64,000 bases of DNA from Siphonodentalium dalli (taxonomy: Eukaryota > Mollusca > Scaphopoda > Gadilida > Siphonodentaliidae). Shown here one piece after another: positions 23,229 to 34,700 of this stretch (position 1 is its first letter; each line of letters begins with the position of its first letter). The stretch lies in assembly GCA_032622095.1 (NCBI GenBank), contig CP136067.1, forward strand, positions 58,753,899 through 58,817,898, written 5' to 3'. The notes beneath the pieces were generated by a model. That model ran no database searches. It saw only the letters and a list, made by a program, of their open reading frames with translations, and was not told the origin of the DNA. A program made the translations under genes and the position numbers.

Positions 23229-24562
23229 TTACTATTATTCCCACTACATAATAAGAAAATCTCCATATATCTGTAAAATTTGTTAAATTCCCAAGATCAA
23301 AGTGTTGACAAGTATTTTGCAGTTTTAATAGTGTATTGTTCTAACAGAATCTTATTTCAATCGTGCGACAGGGAACAAATTAAAGTCACAATCACTGTTG
23401 TTTATTTATTTTACTGGAGTTGATTGTTTTTACCTTCTGAAGTTAGAATTAGTTTTTCACTTGCAATTTGGAAGACCCTCTGTCCTGGAGACCTACATGT
23501 TGTCACTGTTTCTTCCCATAATTCAGCTGGAAATATTGACATGTATATAAAGTCGCAAGAAGAAAAAGTGGTAGACTCGTCCCTGGCTCATATGTGAAAC
23601 TCTACGACGCTATCGCTCTGTGACGTGCCCTCCCATAAGAGACCAGTACGAACTATCGCCATCTTTAAGTAGATGATGTCATTTGGTCATCAATCCAAAT
23701 ATATATGACGTAGAGACAACAGAAACACTGGGATACCCATCAAAACTCAATACGTTGCCTCGTGTGTTCTGTGAAAATAGTTTACATATTTATAAATATC
23801 TATTCATAAATACTAAGTAGGATATCAAAATAATATGTTTTGATAATTTATTATGGCGATAGTCCATACCGGTCTATAATGACGACGTCCAAAGCAGAGC
23901 GATGGCAAGGTTTATAGTCCAGGGACCAGTCAAAAAAAGTGGGTGGTGGGGGATTAAGAGTTACTACATGGTAATATTTGGGATTTATCTATTGACCAGT
24001 ACAGTATAGAAAATGCCCCAAAAAGTGATATAATACAAGTTATCAATTGAGAGTTAGTGAGTTACTACATTGTTCACAAATATGAGTCAACAATTCATTG
24101 TTATATGTTTACAATTATGTATATCAATATAGTTTTCATAATAACTACTTTAATTTCTGGTTCATGATCATGAAATTACATTTCCATGAACAGAAGTCCA
24201 CTGTTCATAATTATGATTCATTTATGATTATGAAAAGTGCATGTGTTCTATTAATTTAAGAAGTTTATATTTATATGTTTATTTACTAATACCATATATG
24301 GTTAGATGTACGATGGAGATCATATTTTCATACACCTTGTAACTGCTGATTTGTTGTATGTGACAAGGGCAACACATCATAGTTATGGCCATGTATATTT
24401 TGCATGTTAGCTTTGTAACTAACAATATTTATTTCTACTTTCCCCTACCCTATGGTCCTCACAATTTTTGATTTTCAGTTTCAGTTGAATCAATTTTTTC
24501 ATCATTGTGATTAATTTATTGAGACTGTTTTATTTTATTTATATTTAGGCAAGCGATATGTA
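23229..24562. other. Intron d sequence without recognised features
   Basis: About 1.3 kb between two MITEs. The stretch 23570-23900 is slightly more GC-rich but shows no open frame of note. Nothing else is supported. Confidence 0.45.
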
Positions 24563-24776
24563 CAGTAATGCTCTAATTAATCGACCTCTTAACCAAAGCA
24601 GAATTATGGGTAACTTTTCAGGATTTAGTCGGAAATATGGCTTGTTGCCATTCATCGGAAAGCTCTCCCCGAGAGCTTTCCGATGAATGGCAACAAGCCA
24701 TATTTCCGACTAAATCCTGAAAAGTTACCCATAATTCTGCTTTGGTTAAGAGGTCGATTAATTAGAGCATTACTGT
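24563..24776. mobile_element. Near-perfect palindromic MITE with TA sites (family H)
   Basis: This 214-bp element runs from CAGTAATGCTCTAATTAATC to its exact-looking complement ending GCATTACTG, flanked by TA (24561-24562 and 24777-24778). The two arms are almost identical through to the centre near 24669 (AAAGCTCTCC/CCGAGAGCTTT), so it is recent or kept alike by gene conversion. CAGT termini with TA duplication fit Tc1/mariner. Other copies: 28559-28771 and a deleted one at 45414-45546. Confidence 0.85.
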
Positions 24777-25479
24777 ATTTGAGAAGCAATTGCATATTGT
24801 AAAATTAGCCTATCAAACAGTAGCTGCCTTGGGAAATTATTTGACTAGATGACTGTCAAGAGATAGTCATATATTCTCCAGTAAAACACAATATATCTGA
24901 GATGGGAATACACAAACTGTGATATGCATATTTCTGTAGAACTTATACAATTTGTTTTAATATCCTGGTAGCCTTAGAGTTTAACACCACTGAACTGCTG
25001 AAATATTTCACTAACCAGCTTTGTAGTCATAATATACATGTAACATACCACGACCATGTTAACACATCATATTGCTGAGCATGCCATCTTGAGTATTGCA
25101 TTCTTGGTATGGGCCGCACCAGACTGCTTATATTTAACAACACCTGCTTTGGAGATAGGTCTTAATAAAATGTCTTTCATGTCATATTTTACAGAGGGCT
25201 ATACTCTTTCCTTTTGATAGATGTGTCAAGTTGTGTGCTTGAGTGTGTGTATCTAACATTGATATTGCTAACCAAATAATAATTAGATTTTCTAACAATA
25301 TCTTAGACAATAGATTCGAGCGTTGGTGCAAAAGGCAATTTACTTTTCTAGCTGCACTTTAGTATTTTTTATTTGAATTAGATTGAGATAGATTAGAAGT
25401 AGTAAGTTTTCCTTTGATAACCACCATGTATATTGTAGGCGCACCCAAACTGAAGCCTGGTCAACTGGTTTATCCATAA

Positions 25480-25775
25480 TGCTGTTGATGCTTCTTGTTA
25501 ATTTAGCTGTATAATGTTCAACCCTCATAATTGGCTACGGCAATCAGTAATGCCAAAGCCATTTGCTGAAGAAAACTGGGCCACGACAAAGGGTTGCCAT
25601 AATCGATTGCGAAGCCAAAAAATGTGAATTCAGAGGGCTAATTGTTGGTGGGCCAACGTAATGCTGTTGATGCAGCTTGCCAATTTAGCTGTATAATGTT
25701 GGTGGGCCAATGTAATGATGTTGATGCGTCTTGCTAATTTAGCTGTATAATGTTGGTGGGCAAATGTAATGAACA
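25480..25775. repeat. Minisatellite, about 61-bp unit
   Basis: The unit 'taatgctgttgatgcttctt...aatttagctgtataatgtt' occurs near 25480 and then in tandem from about 25660 to 25770 with the joint 'ggtgggccaatg'. The open frame across it repeats AHQHYTAKLA and is not a gene. Confidence 0.65.
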
Positions 25776-26749
25776 AAAAAAGTACAGCTACTTCTCCTAA
25801 ATTGTTTGTTTTCACTGTTTTTAGTAAACTTAATGATTTATCGACAAATCAGTATCTGTATGTTCAAGAAATAGAGGATCGACAATGAGTCCCCAGTTGA
25901 TAGTGGAATTTATAAAACGAGTCCAGTATATTAGATACATAATTTACTGGACGATTTTCATAAATTTGACTATAAACTGGGAATGAGTTGTAGATTCTAT
26001 TTATTACATGATCCAAAATCTCGATAAAACATACTTAAATCAACAAATGTGACGTGAAAACTAACATCGGCTTCTATTCGGCCCGCGATGGCGTTTCACG
26101 TAACCATGCATTGTTTGCCCGCGTAAAGAAATAGTCCCAGATAAATCATGACTTGTTCACGCATCTAATGGCATCTATTTAATGAGATAACTTTTCAAAC
26201 TCTTCAATCGTTAGAGTTTTGTTGGAAATATAATGAAAACCATAGTATTTTGAGACATAGAGTGTGGAATGTAAACATAAGACAAACCGGAAGTCAAAGT
26301 TCACCTGGCACTATTTCCTGTTATGAAATGAACGTTTAATATCACAATTTATAGAATGGGTTTATTGCATGGAATAAGGGTAGGATCATGTAATAAATTG
26401 ATATCTTTGTTAAAGATATTACAGCAATTGTTGAACAGGTTGTTGCAACACAATAAAAATAGTTTTGATTTCATTCGTTCTCTGTTAATTCTTTCATCAA
26501 TTTAAACAATTCAGATAAATGCTGACTGCAGATAATGTATCCTTGTCCAAAAGCATGAAAATAGACAATTTGTGGAAATAACGGTACTTTTTCTAAACAG
26601 CATTGTGTCTTAATTAAACAAGAATATAACTATAATCACGTAGGACCCAACAACATCACAGCATCATGACGGGACCAGTTAACCAGCCATCAGACCTCTA
26701 ACATCTCAAGAGTAGAAACTTACTAAAAATAACTGCTGTGGAGGTTTAA

Positions 26750-26961
26750 CCCTTTCATGACGGGAGCTCCGCTGGTGCAGCATTAAAGATAATGTGCCAG
26801 TGCATTCTCTTATAGAGAGCCTTGCATATATAAGAGAATGCACTGGCTGTCAGGGTCAATGTAAATATTGTTATGCCAATGTATTCTCTTACATATGCGA
26901 GGCTCCCTGCATTGGCACAGGGTTTAAACAAAAAATTCATTAAGCTCCAGTCATGGAAGGG
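26750..26961. mobile_element. TTAA double-hairpin MITE (family P)
   Basis: TTAA at 26746-26749 and 26962-26965 flanks CCCTTTCATGACGGGAGCT ... AGTCATGGAAGGG. Both internal 'cattctctta' hairpins are present in shortened form. Confidence 0.8.
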
Positions 26962-26999
26962 TTAACCTCTTGCCTGCTTTATGTCAGTACTGAGTATGG

Positions 27000-28558
27000 A
27001 CTTATAGTGTCATGCTGTGTGCTTTAATACATCCATACTGAGTACTCACCTATTTCAGCACACTATTCGTAACTGGAACTCAGAGATTGGTGCATCGGAA
27101 CTACTGTATCTCACAGTTTCAAACTGTGTATGATTCTCCCCAATTTTGAATGAATACAGCATCTCCACTGAGTCAATTTTATGGTTTTCGTGATATTCCC
27201 ATTATATTTTTCCACTGGAAAATGGCCATATATGTATTGTCATCGGCCCATCACTGTAAGTCATTAGCATTGAAAATGTTAAAAAAAATTACTCATTTTG
27301 TAATAAATGGAATAATAATTGAACTATCTAAATATCTGTTTTAAAAGAGAATACCAAATGCCATTCCGAACTACATTAACCACCCAATAAACATAAAGGA
27401 AAGTTATTGGAATTCAGCTCAAGTTTCATGTAGCTAAATTTACATTCTGCTCACTGATTTGTTTATGCTATTGTTGTTTTTTCACCATCACCGACCTGCA
27501 TCTAAGAATAATTCATGTACACTAGAATGAAGCGGTGGTCTGCATGACAAATTACATTATCTGTCATACATGATACGTTCCATCATGGATCATATTTTAT
27601 GGAGGGTGTGGGCATTACTAATTGAAGACACAAGACTAGCTTCATCATGAGAATTAACATAATTATCTGGTTGGTGGTTAATAGCATAAATAACAAACAA
27701 TGGTTTATGTGTGCATTTCTCGTATCCCATTTCATGTAAACATTTTGGGCAGGGGAAATATGTCCTGGATGAAATGTCCTCACATCTGTTTTTTTTTAAG
27801 TAATAAGGTTATTACTTCATTCTCAACTGGTTGTAAATATCTCATTCCCCCCCCCCAACCTGTCCTACAATCCCTTTTTAATGGTAGGTGAGTTTATGAC
27901 ATTTGTACTGGCACATAGCATCAGGAGGAGGTCTGGAGTTGTCCCACTCCCTCATTTGGGATGGGATTGAGGCTTGTATTGAAATTTTTTCTGCTAAAAA
28001 ACATGGGGTGAATGGCTGTCATTGGAGATGCAAAGTTGAACACCCTCCATACCCCCTCCCAATAACCACCCACCCCAACCCCTCCCCCCACGTGATGGTC
28101 CTTATATTTTCGTACACGCTGATACAAATTGCCTACATTCTCAGCTGTCAGTATTATAAAATCTGCTTTCGAAACACGTGAATATTTTCACTTGTACTGA
28201 TATGAGACAAACAGTATTTTGTGTGGGGGTATTCAAGCTATGGTTTTACATGTACAGAGGAAATGTATTGTACTCATCCAAAGCTACTGTAAACGGTGTG
28301 CCCAGACTATGATGTGTTGATCCTGTCCTGTTATATGTATATTTTACAGAAGCTGTGTATTGTTTCATACATTGTAAAACTAACCGATCAATCGTCTATA
28401 ACGACTCAGATCATACATGAAATTAAAATCAGCATATCTACACACATTGTGTTCTTGTTTTTATTTTACAACCTTTCAACATGAAGTTTGAGGCTGCCAG
28501 GATAACACAAGTCTCCACAAAGAGGCCTATGGAGGTAAAACAGAAGATAGATGAATTA
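27000..28558. other. Intron d sequence without recognised genes
   Basis: Mixed AT-rich sequence with a C-rich low-complexity patch at 27847-27857 and a C-rich stretch at 28043-28090. The overlapping open frames here are low-complexity by-products. No exon or element end was recognised. Confidence 0.45.
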
Positions 28559-28771
28559 CAGTAATGCTCTAAGTAATCGATTTCTTAACCACAGCAGAAT
28601 TATGGGTAACTTTTCAGGATTTAGTCGGAAATATGGCTTGTTGCCATTCATCGGAAAGCTCTCGGGGAGAGCTTTCCGATGAATGGCAACAAGCCATATT
28701 TCCAACTAAATCCTGAAAAGTTACCCATAATTCTGCTGTGGTTAAGAAGTCGATTACTTAGAGCATTACTG
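28559..28771. mobile_element. Near-perfect palindromic MITE with TA sites (family H)
   Basis: The same element as 24563-24776: CAGTAATGCTCTAAGTAATC to its complement, flanked by TA (28557-28558, 28772-28773), with the centre at CTCTCGGGGAGAG. The two full copies differ at only a few positions by eye. Confidence 0.85.
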
Positions 28772-29164
28772 TATATAGTCAGGTGAATTTTACACATGTG
28801 TATACATCCAACAGATATGCCCAAGCCAAAAAAAGATGTACTTGTGCAGTCATCTGTTCACATGAGATTGATAAGACTCATGATGTTATCAGTTTCACAT
28901 ATTGATGTTTCATTTACTGGCTATTTATCCTACATAGTTATTTGAGAAACTAATGTATACACTCACTCTATGCAAATGTATGGTACTCATTCAACAATAC
29001 ACCCACGTTGTACAAATTCAAGAATAAGACTAATTAATTGTCCATTATTTTGTAAATTTTGCAGATGAATTTTATTTAACAGGATGGGCTGCTCACAAAA
29101 ACATGATAATGTCATGCTCATTCTGCAAGCAAAAATTGTGAGATATTGAGAATTTTTTTTAATA

Positions 29165-29291
29165 TCAAAATATCTCATTCGTGTCTTGGAAGAAATATCA
29201 AATTTTCACAAGGCGCAAATGAAAATGTGATATTTCTTTTCAGACATGAATGAGTTATTTCAAGTAATAAAAAAAAAACTGTAGGTATTAT
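29165..29291. mobile_element. Decayed fold-back MITE, second copy of the 2541-2703 family
   Basis: It shares 'tctcattcgtgtcttggaagaaatatcaaa', the pairing block 'gatatttcttttcagacatgaatga' and the terminal 'aaactgtaggt' with 2541-2703. The left end is lost in an AT-rich stretch, while the downstream 'tatgctcaaagttg' also matches downstream of the first copy. Confidence 0.55.
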
Positions 29292-29975
29292 TTTTATTAA
29301 TATATTTATTTATATATATATTTGATTAATTATATATGCTCAAAGTTGCTGAGTTAACTCTTAATTAAATTATGAACTCTACTTAATTAAAGATCTCACG
29401 TGTCGGTGTTTACAAACAGAAAAGAGCCTAGGCCTAAATTGATATTGACATGCTGTGACTCAAACAGAATTATCACTTGATCGTGTTCCGCCATAAATTT
29501 GTCTCTTGTGATTGGCTAGTGGACAGTGTGCACTCAATGGTCACTCGATCGACCTTGGCAGGTCATGATCATTTGTTTATTTATTTATACTGCTGTGAAA
29601 TAACAGTATATTTACAATGAAATAACAATACCGTATTTCACTCTGGCTTCGAAGAGATACATACATATAATTGTCCGCTGTTTTATTGGCAAGCATATAA
29701 AACTACATGTCTGAACAGAGACCAATGAATCATTGATAACTGCCAACCAAGAGAATAAACGGCAATCACACCATTTTTTAACTGAGTATATATCATGGAT
29801 ACTTGCACATGGTAAAATTCATCTGTTGTAACTATAGCTCACCACAGTGTTATAGGAGTTCATTTATATTGCTGTCCGGGGTGACTCTCATCCAATGAAT
29901 TGGTGTTGCATGTTAATTCACCAAATGTGGCATATGGAAGGAATGTCTGTTCTTAATTGAAGTAAATCCCTTTAA

Positions 29976-30192
29976 CCCTTTGAGTGCGAGGTCGATTTTT
30001 GTATCAACCCATATACCCTGTGCCAATGCATTCTCTTATATATGCGAGTCGACCATAGGTCGCCTCGCATATATAAGAGAATGAATTGGCCTAACATTTT
30101 TTTTTTTTTTTTACAATTTTTTACAATTTTAATAATTTATTCTTATATTCTTTAACAGAATTATATTGTAGGTGCCCCTGGCACTCAAAGGG
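29976..30192. mobile_element. TTAA MITE, family P variant (CCCTTTGAGTGC ends)
   Basis: TTAA at 29972-29975 and 30193-30196; termini CCCTTTGAGTGC and GCACTCAAAGGG. It has one 'cattctcttatatatgcgag' hairpin, with ends differing from other family P members (GAGTGC instead of CATGAC). Its right TTAA is at the same time the left TTAA of the next element. Confidence 0.8.
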
Positions 30193-30196
30193 TTAA

Positions 30197-31546
30197 AGGA
30201 ACACAAGGCACTCGCAGTAGGTAAATGTGGAAAAAATAAGTCTGTTAAAGCATCACAGCTAAGAAGAACATGGAGAAATAGATTAACTTTGTTCTTGTTT
30301 TCATTATTGATAATTCTGCAATAAGGATATTTAATAGCGTGTTGAAACTATTGTTATGTCAACAAAACTGTTACAGTGATTTGTCAACAAACATTGTTAA
30401 TTGTATAGAAAGGTCAAATATTTTTGTCTAAGTATGATTTGCTGAATTTGTTTTCAAAGCTTTGAACTTTTCCAATGTTTAATGTTAAGTTTTGATTAAA
30501 GTTTGGTATCTTATAGGACTATTGGATTTTATCGGTAATTCCACTTTAACAGTAATGTTTACATAACAATGGTTTTGATATGCGAAATATTGTTATTGGA
30601 GAGTTATTAATAGTGAAAATAAGAATGAATTCAATCCATTTTTGCATGTAGTTGTTGATTGTTGTTTGACAGACATTGTAAATTTATGGAATGTCGCATG
30701 AACTATAACTTCGAAGGCCTTGAGGCCTGTATTATACGTCGCACCAAACATGGGTTGTGCTATCTTCGCCTGACTCGATATTAGCTCGTCTATGGCATGC
30801 ATTTTATTTATATGCCAAGCCAGCTGGCACATACCATTATCGTATATTTCAAACAATTTTAGCATTTCTGATAAAAAATGCCATCTTCTACAATCATTTC
30901 CTTTTGGAAGTGCACGATAATACTCAGTGATAGTGTCCTCTGACAATGCACTAGAAAATGGCTCTTGTGTCTTTATAATACTTCTATAGTGAATTTCGTA
31001 AATCTCCATTGATTTCAAAATCGGGATTTTGTCCTCATCTCCCCTGAAATATATTGTTTATTTATCTGCAGTATATTTATTCCCAAATTTCATGGATGTT
31101 CTCTGTCAGTCAATACATGCATGTCACCATAGTACCATAGTCTTCAATGTATTTCGCAATGGCTAAGAGTCAACACATCTGGCACGACGCTGTTTGGTAT
31201 GATGTGCCAGACACGGGTTGCACTAAGACAATCCAGGTATGATGCAGTCTGGCTAAAAACTTCAAATTGTGCATTCTCTGCCAAAGAGGTCCCAAACGGG
31301 GAGAGATATTCCTTGAATCATCTTAGTTCGACCGGTGTCTAGCACGTCATATAAAACAGTGTCAAGTCAGACATGTAGCACGTCTGTACCAGACATGTAG
31401 CAGATCTATGCCAGAGAAATTCTGACAAGCTAATTGGTTTTATACATCATGCTCCAGTCAAGCTTACATAGACTTATTTATTTTGATACCAATCGGTGTG
31501 GCGCGACCAGTGTTGGGCATGACGTATAAAACAGGCCTGGGTCCCT
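30197..31546. mobile_element. TTAA element (Kolobok-like AGGGACC family) carrying an exon-like segment
   Basis: The ends are AGGAACACAAGGC (30197) and GCCTGGGTCCCT (31546), flanked by TTAA at 30193-30196 and 31547-31550. The first 520 bases match the short 514-bp member at 55075-55588, up to an internal copy of the terminal motif (cttcgaaggccttgaggcc, about 30707-30726). The remaining 820 bases are extra. They are bounded by inverted repeats (AGGCCTGTATTATACGTC at about 30724 and GACGTATAAAACAGGCCT at about 31521) and hold the coding-like segment 30745-31043. Assignment to Kolobok rests only on TTAA plus a purine-rich AGGG terminus. Confidence 0.7.
30745..31043 (-). CDS. Exon-like coding segment of unknown protein inside a TTAA element
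   Basis: On the - strand, an acceptor (acaatatatttcag) is followed by a frame open for about 150 codons, to a stop at 30593. The part up to a possible donor (TTTG/gtgcga, 30745) gives about 99 codons, starting GDEDKIPILKSMEIYEIHYR and later including ALPKGNDCRRWHFLSEMLKL and GMCQLAWHINKMHAIDELIS. It has a balanced, globular, protein-like composition with Trp, Cys and charged helices, unlike the other open frames here. I do not recognise the family and see no DDE or THAP motif. Downstream of about 30740 the frame runs into element-terminal repeat sequence, so only this part is likely to be exon. It may be a captured host exon, a nested-gene exon, or a relic of a transposon protein. Confidence 0.4.
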
Positions 31547-31776
31547 TTAAGCTGTTGTTCTTTTGACGTTACATTACAATAGCAGTATATCACACTGTTG
31601 CCTGTGTTATACCATTCACACGTGTGCATTGGATTATAACGAAAAACTTCTGATTGCATTGCATTGATTTGCAATATTGCAGAACTATGCTATAGACAAT
31701 TCTATCATGCTGTCAAAGGAATCAAATCCCCACTCTCACAAATACAAGTCAAATTTCCTCTGTTTCACGTACTTAA

Positions 31777-34700
31777 AGGCCCACTAAATTTTCAAATCAC
31801 CAGATTACATTTTATACAACATATTCCATATTATATACCATTTGAAAGAGGTAGCTCCAAAACATTGTAGTATCAACTTATCTGGTCGAATAAACTGCGC
31901 ACATGTTGTTATTTGTCAAGGTACCGACCTGTGTTCTGTGCTCAATATTATTATTGGAAGGGGAATAACTATTTCTTAGTTGTGAATTAGGATGCATCCT
32001 GGGGTAAAAACTGGGGGAAGTCTGAGTGAATCTGAGAAACTATCACTTGGTGGACGTTTGGTATTCTGGTGGAATATATATATTTTTTGTTCCTCTTCCA
32101 TATGGTATATAATGTGGAATAAGTTTAGTCCAGCAGATATTGGTAGACCTCTGCACCCCCCCCCCCCCCCCCAGGACTCAACTTCACCCCACTAATTTTC
32201 TTTATATGCACCAGGTCTCTTTGATCGCTGTTATAGTAAAGATGATGTCACATGCGGTCTTGTTTTCCATTCGATTCGTTATGGTAATATACAACCCTTA
32301 CAAAGTAGCCAAAAATCCAATATGGCGGCCAAGATGGCCACTGAAATGTGAAAATTTGCTATTTTTCGGACATTTCACCACCTTTTGTTCATATCTGTGG
32401 GAAAATATTGGCATCTTGACGCGATTTTATACATTTGTCATCTAGAAGAGTCATTGGCGAACACACACGGACCATAATATACATTCTTGCTGAATATTTT
32501 TGTCCGATATCACGTTTTCCCAAATGCCGGTATAATCCGGTCAAAGCCGAATTGACGCTAATAACACAATGTCTGTTTCGAATCAATGAATGTTATTGCT
32601 ATCATAACAAAACCCATGCATATATATGTGCAGCAGATACTCGAGCTAGGATTCCTCTTATACCTGAGTTATGGAATATTTACCCAAATCCAAGATGGCG
32701 GCCAAAATCCACCAGAAATAGAAAAATTGCCGAAAATCGCTGATTTTAACATCAGTGAGCGTTATTGTCACGACAACTCCACACCTGCTTACTATTCTGA
32801 GTTGGGAACACTGAGGCGAAGAACTGTCCTTATATCACACCCAAATAAAAGTCCCCTAAATCCAAATTGACGACCACAATGGCAGACATATTTTTAAAAA
32901 TCACCGATATTTCCTCATTTTCACATCATTGGGCATTATTGTCGAGACAACTCCACACATGCTGACAGTTAAGTTGGAAATACTGAGGTGAAGTAATTAC
33001 CTTGCATCTGATGAAGGAAATTGTTTTCGAAATCGAAGATGGCGGCCAAAATGGCGACTGAAATTTGAAAACAAGCTTACATTCCTTTACTTTCGTACTA
33101 TGGGCGTTATTGTTTCGCGAATTCTACCCACAATTACATGTTCATATGGAACATTAATATGAAGTATTCATTTGAGTTTGGCCAACTCTCACAGTCAAGA
33201 TGGCGGCCAAACTGGCGGCCAGAAATTGAAAAGAAGTCGAAATTGTCACATACTAATTTCAACTTTTTGTCATAATATCAATATGTATGGATTGGATGAA
33301 ACGTTACATAAGCCATCTATTAGTTCCAACATAGGTCGTAGGCTTCTGGAAGGATGAAAACCCACAGTAATCGCGATGTGGCATTTCGAAATCCATTCTC
33401 CACTAAGCGCCCATAATGGCCGTAACCGTATATGGGTGCGCCGAATAGTCATATTATGAATTCGAAGAATAAAAACAACAGTACCTGAGCTTATTCTGAT
33501 TTGCCACATTCAGCATTATCTGGACCAGCATCTGATTGTTCGTCACACTAATCCATCTCGCTCACACCAACACAGTTTTCGGAATCGGAATGTTTCAAAC
33601 AACACATATGCCGGTGTCAAGCTCACGTGTTTCACTGGGAATTCTTATCCTTATTCTTGGCGAGCTTCATTTGTGGTAGCTATGGTATAATTCAGATGCT
33701 ACATATTGGATCTGAGCGTCATCTTGCGTGATAAACTAGAAAGGTATGCGGTCAATGCTTATACTAGCTTTCAGAAGGACCTCTCTATCTACGTATTTTT
33801 CAGATTTGGTTACCTAATGGGGTTAACAAAATGTACATCTGGTGATCTTCCCATCCAGCCACTTCTCAATATATGGTTCATCAATTCACATATTCACATA
33901 CTGACGTACCTGGACAACTTCTGTATATGGCTACGAATGATGAAAGCCTAACATTTGACGGATGCCTTTCTGCTAAGGCGTAGAAGACCATAATGCATAA
34001 TATACCAACACTTCTTGACCATGATCATAAGAACAGGTCTGGTGGCGTCCAGCAATCGTCTCACCATACAGATCCAAGTAGATAATAACAATACACGCGG
34101 TGCTAGTTTGTTGGCATGTGTCATGATAGTGGAAATGAAATTGGACCATGACTGCACCGCCCCTTCTTTGGGTATGTTTTAGATTCAGACATTATCTCAT
34201 GTGGCTTTGCTTTCTTTGTATGCTAAGATTGTATCTTCCCATCCGTTTGGAAGCCGTTCTTAATCAACTGGACCAGGCGTGTACCATTGGCTACTACTAT
34301 ATAAGCCCCACCCAGACTGGGATGTAGTCTTAAAGATGATGCCTTTGATAGTTGGTTGATATATCATGCTCACGCTGGGTGGTGGTCAGTATGGTTCTAG
34401 AAAGTACAATGCCATCAACACAAGGGTGAAATGTTCAATTCGAAGAACATCCAGAAGAATGTTACTTTGATGAGATCTTGCATTCAGTTTAACCTACGTT
34501 GGGTACACCAAGTGATTTCTTGGTAACATCACCATTCCAACCATTGTCCTGCATGAGACATATTAACTACTATATTCTAAAGTAATATAGTATAAAGCTA
34601 TATGATCATAACGGTCATGTTCACCAACGTCCACATCCATTGCCGTCGAGACTATAAATTGTTCTTTAAACACAGTGAAATAAATGCACCACAGTTCCTG

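Noticed and set aside
32140-32445. 101-codon frame at the left arm of the palindrome
   Set aside because: It passes through a C-run and repeat-arm sequence; no coding character.
33706-33951. Possible reverse-transcriptase relic (ILTYLDNF resembling YLDD)
   Set aside because: One short resemblance in a mirrored repeat arm; no other RT motif. Not enough to name an enzyme.
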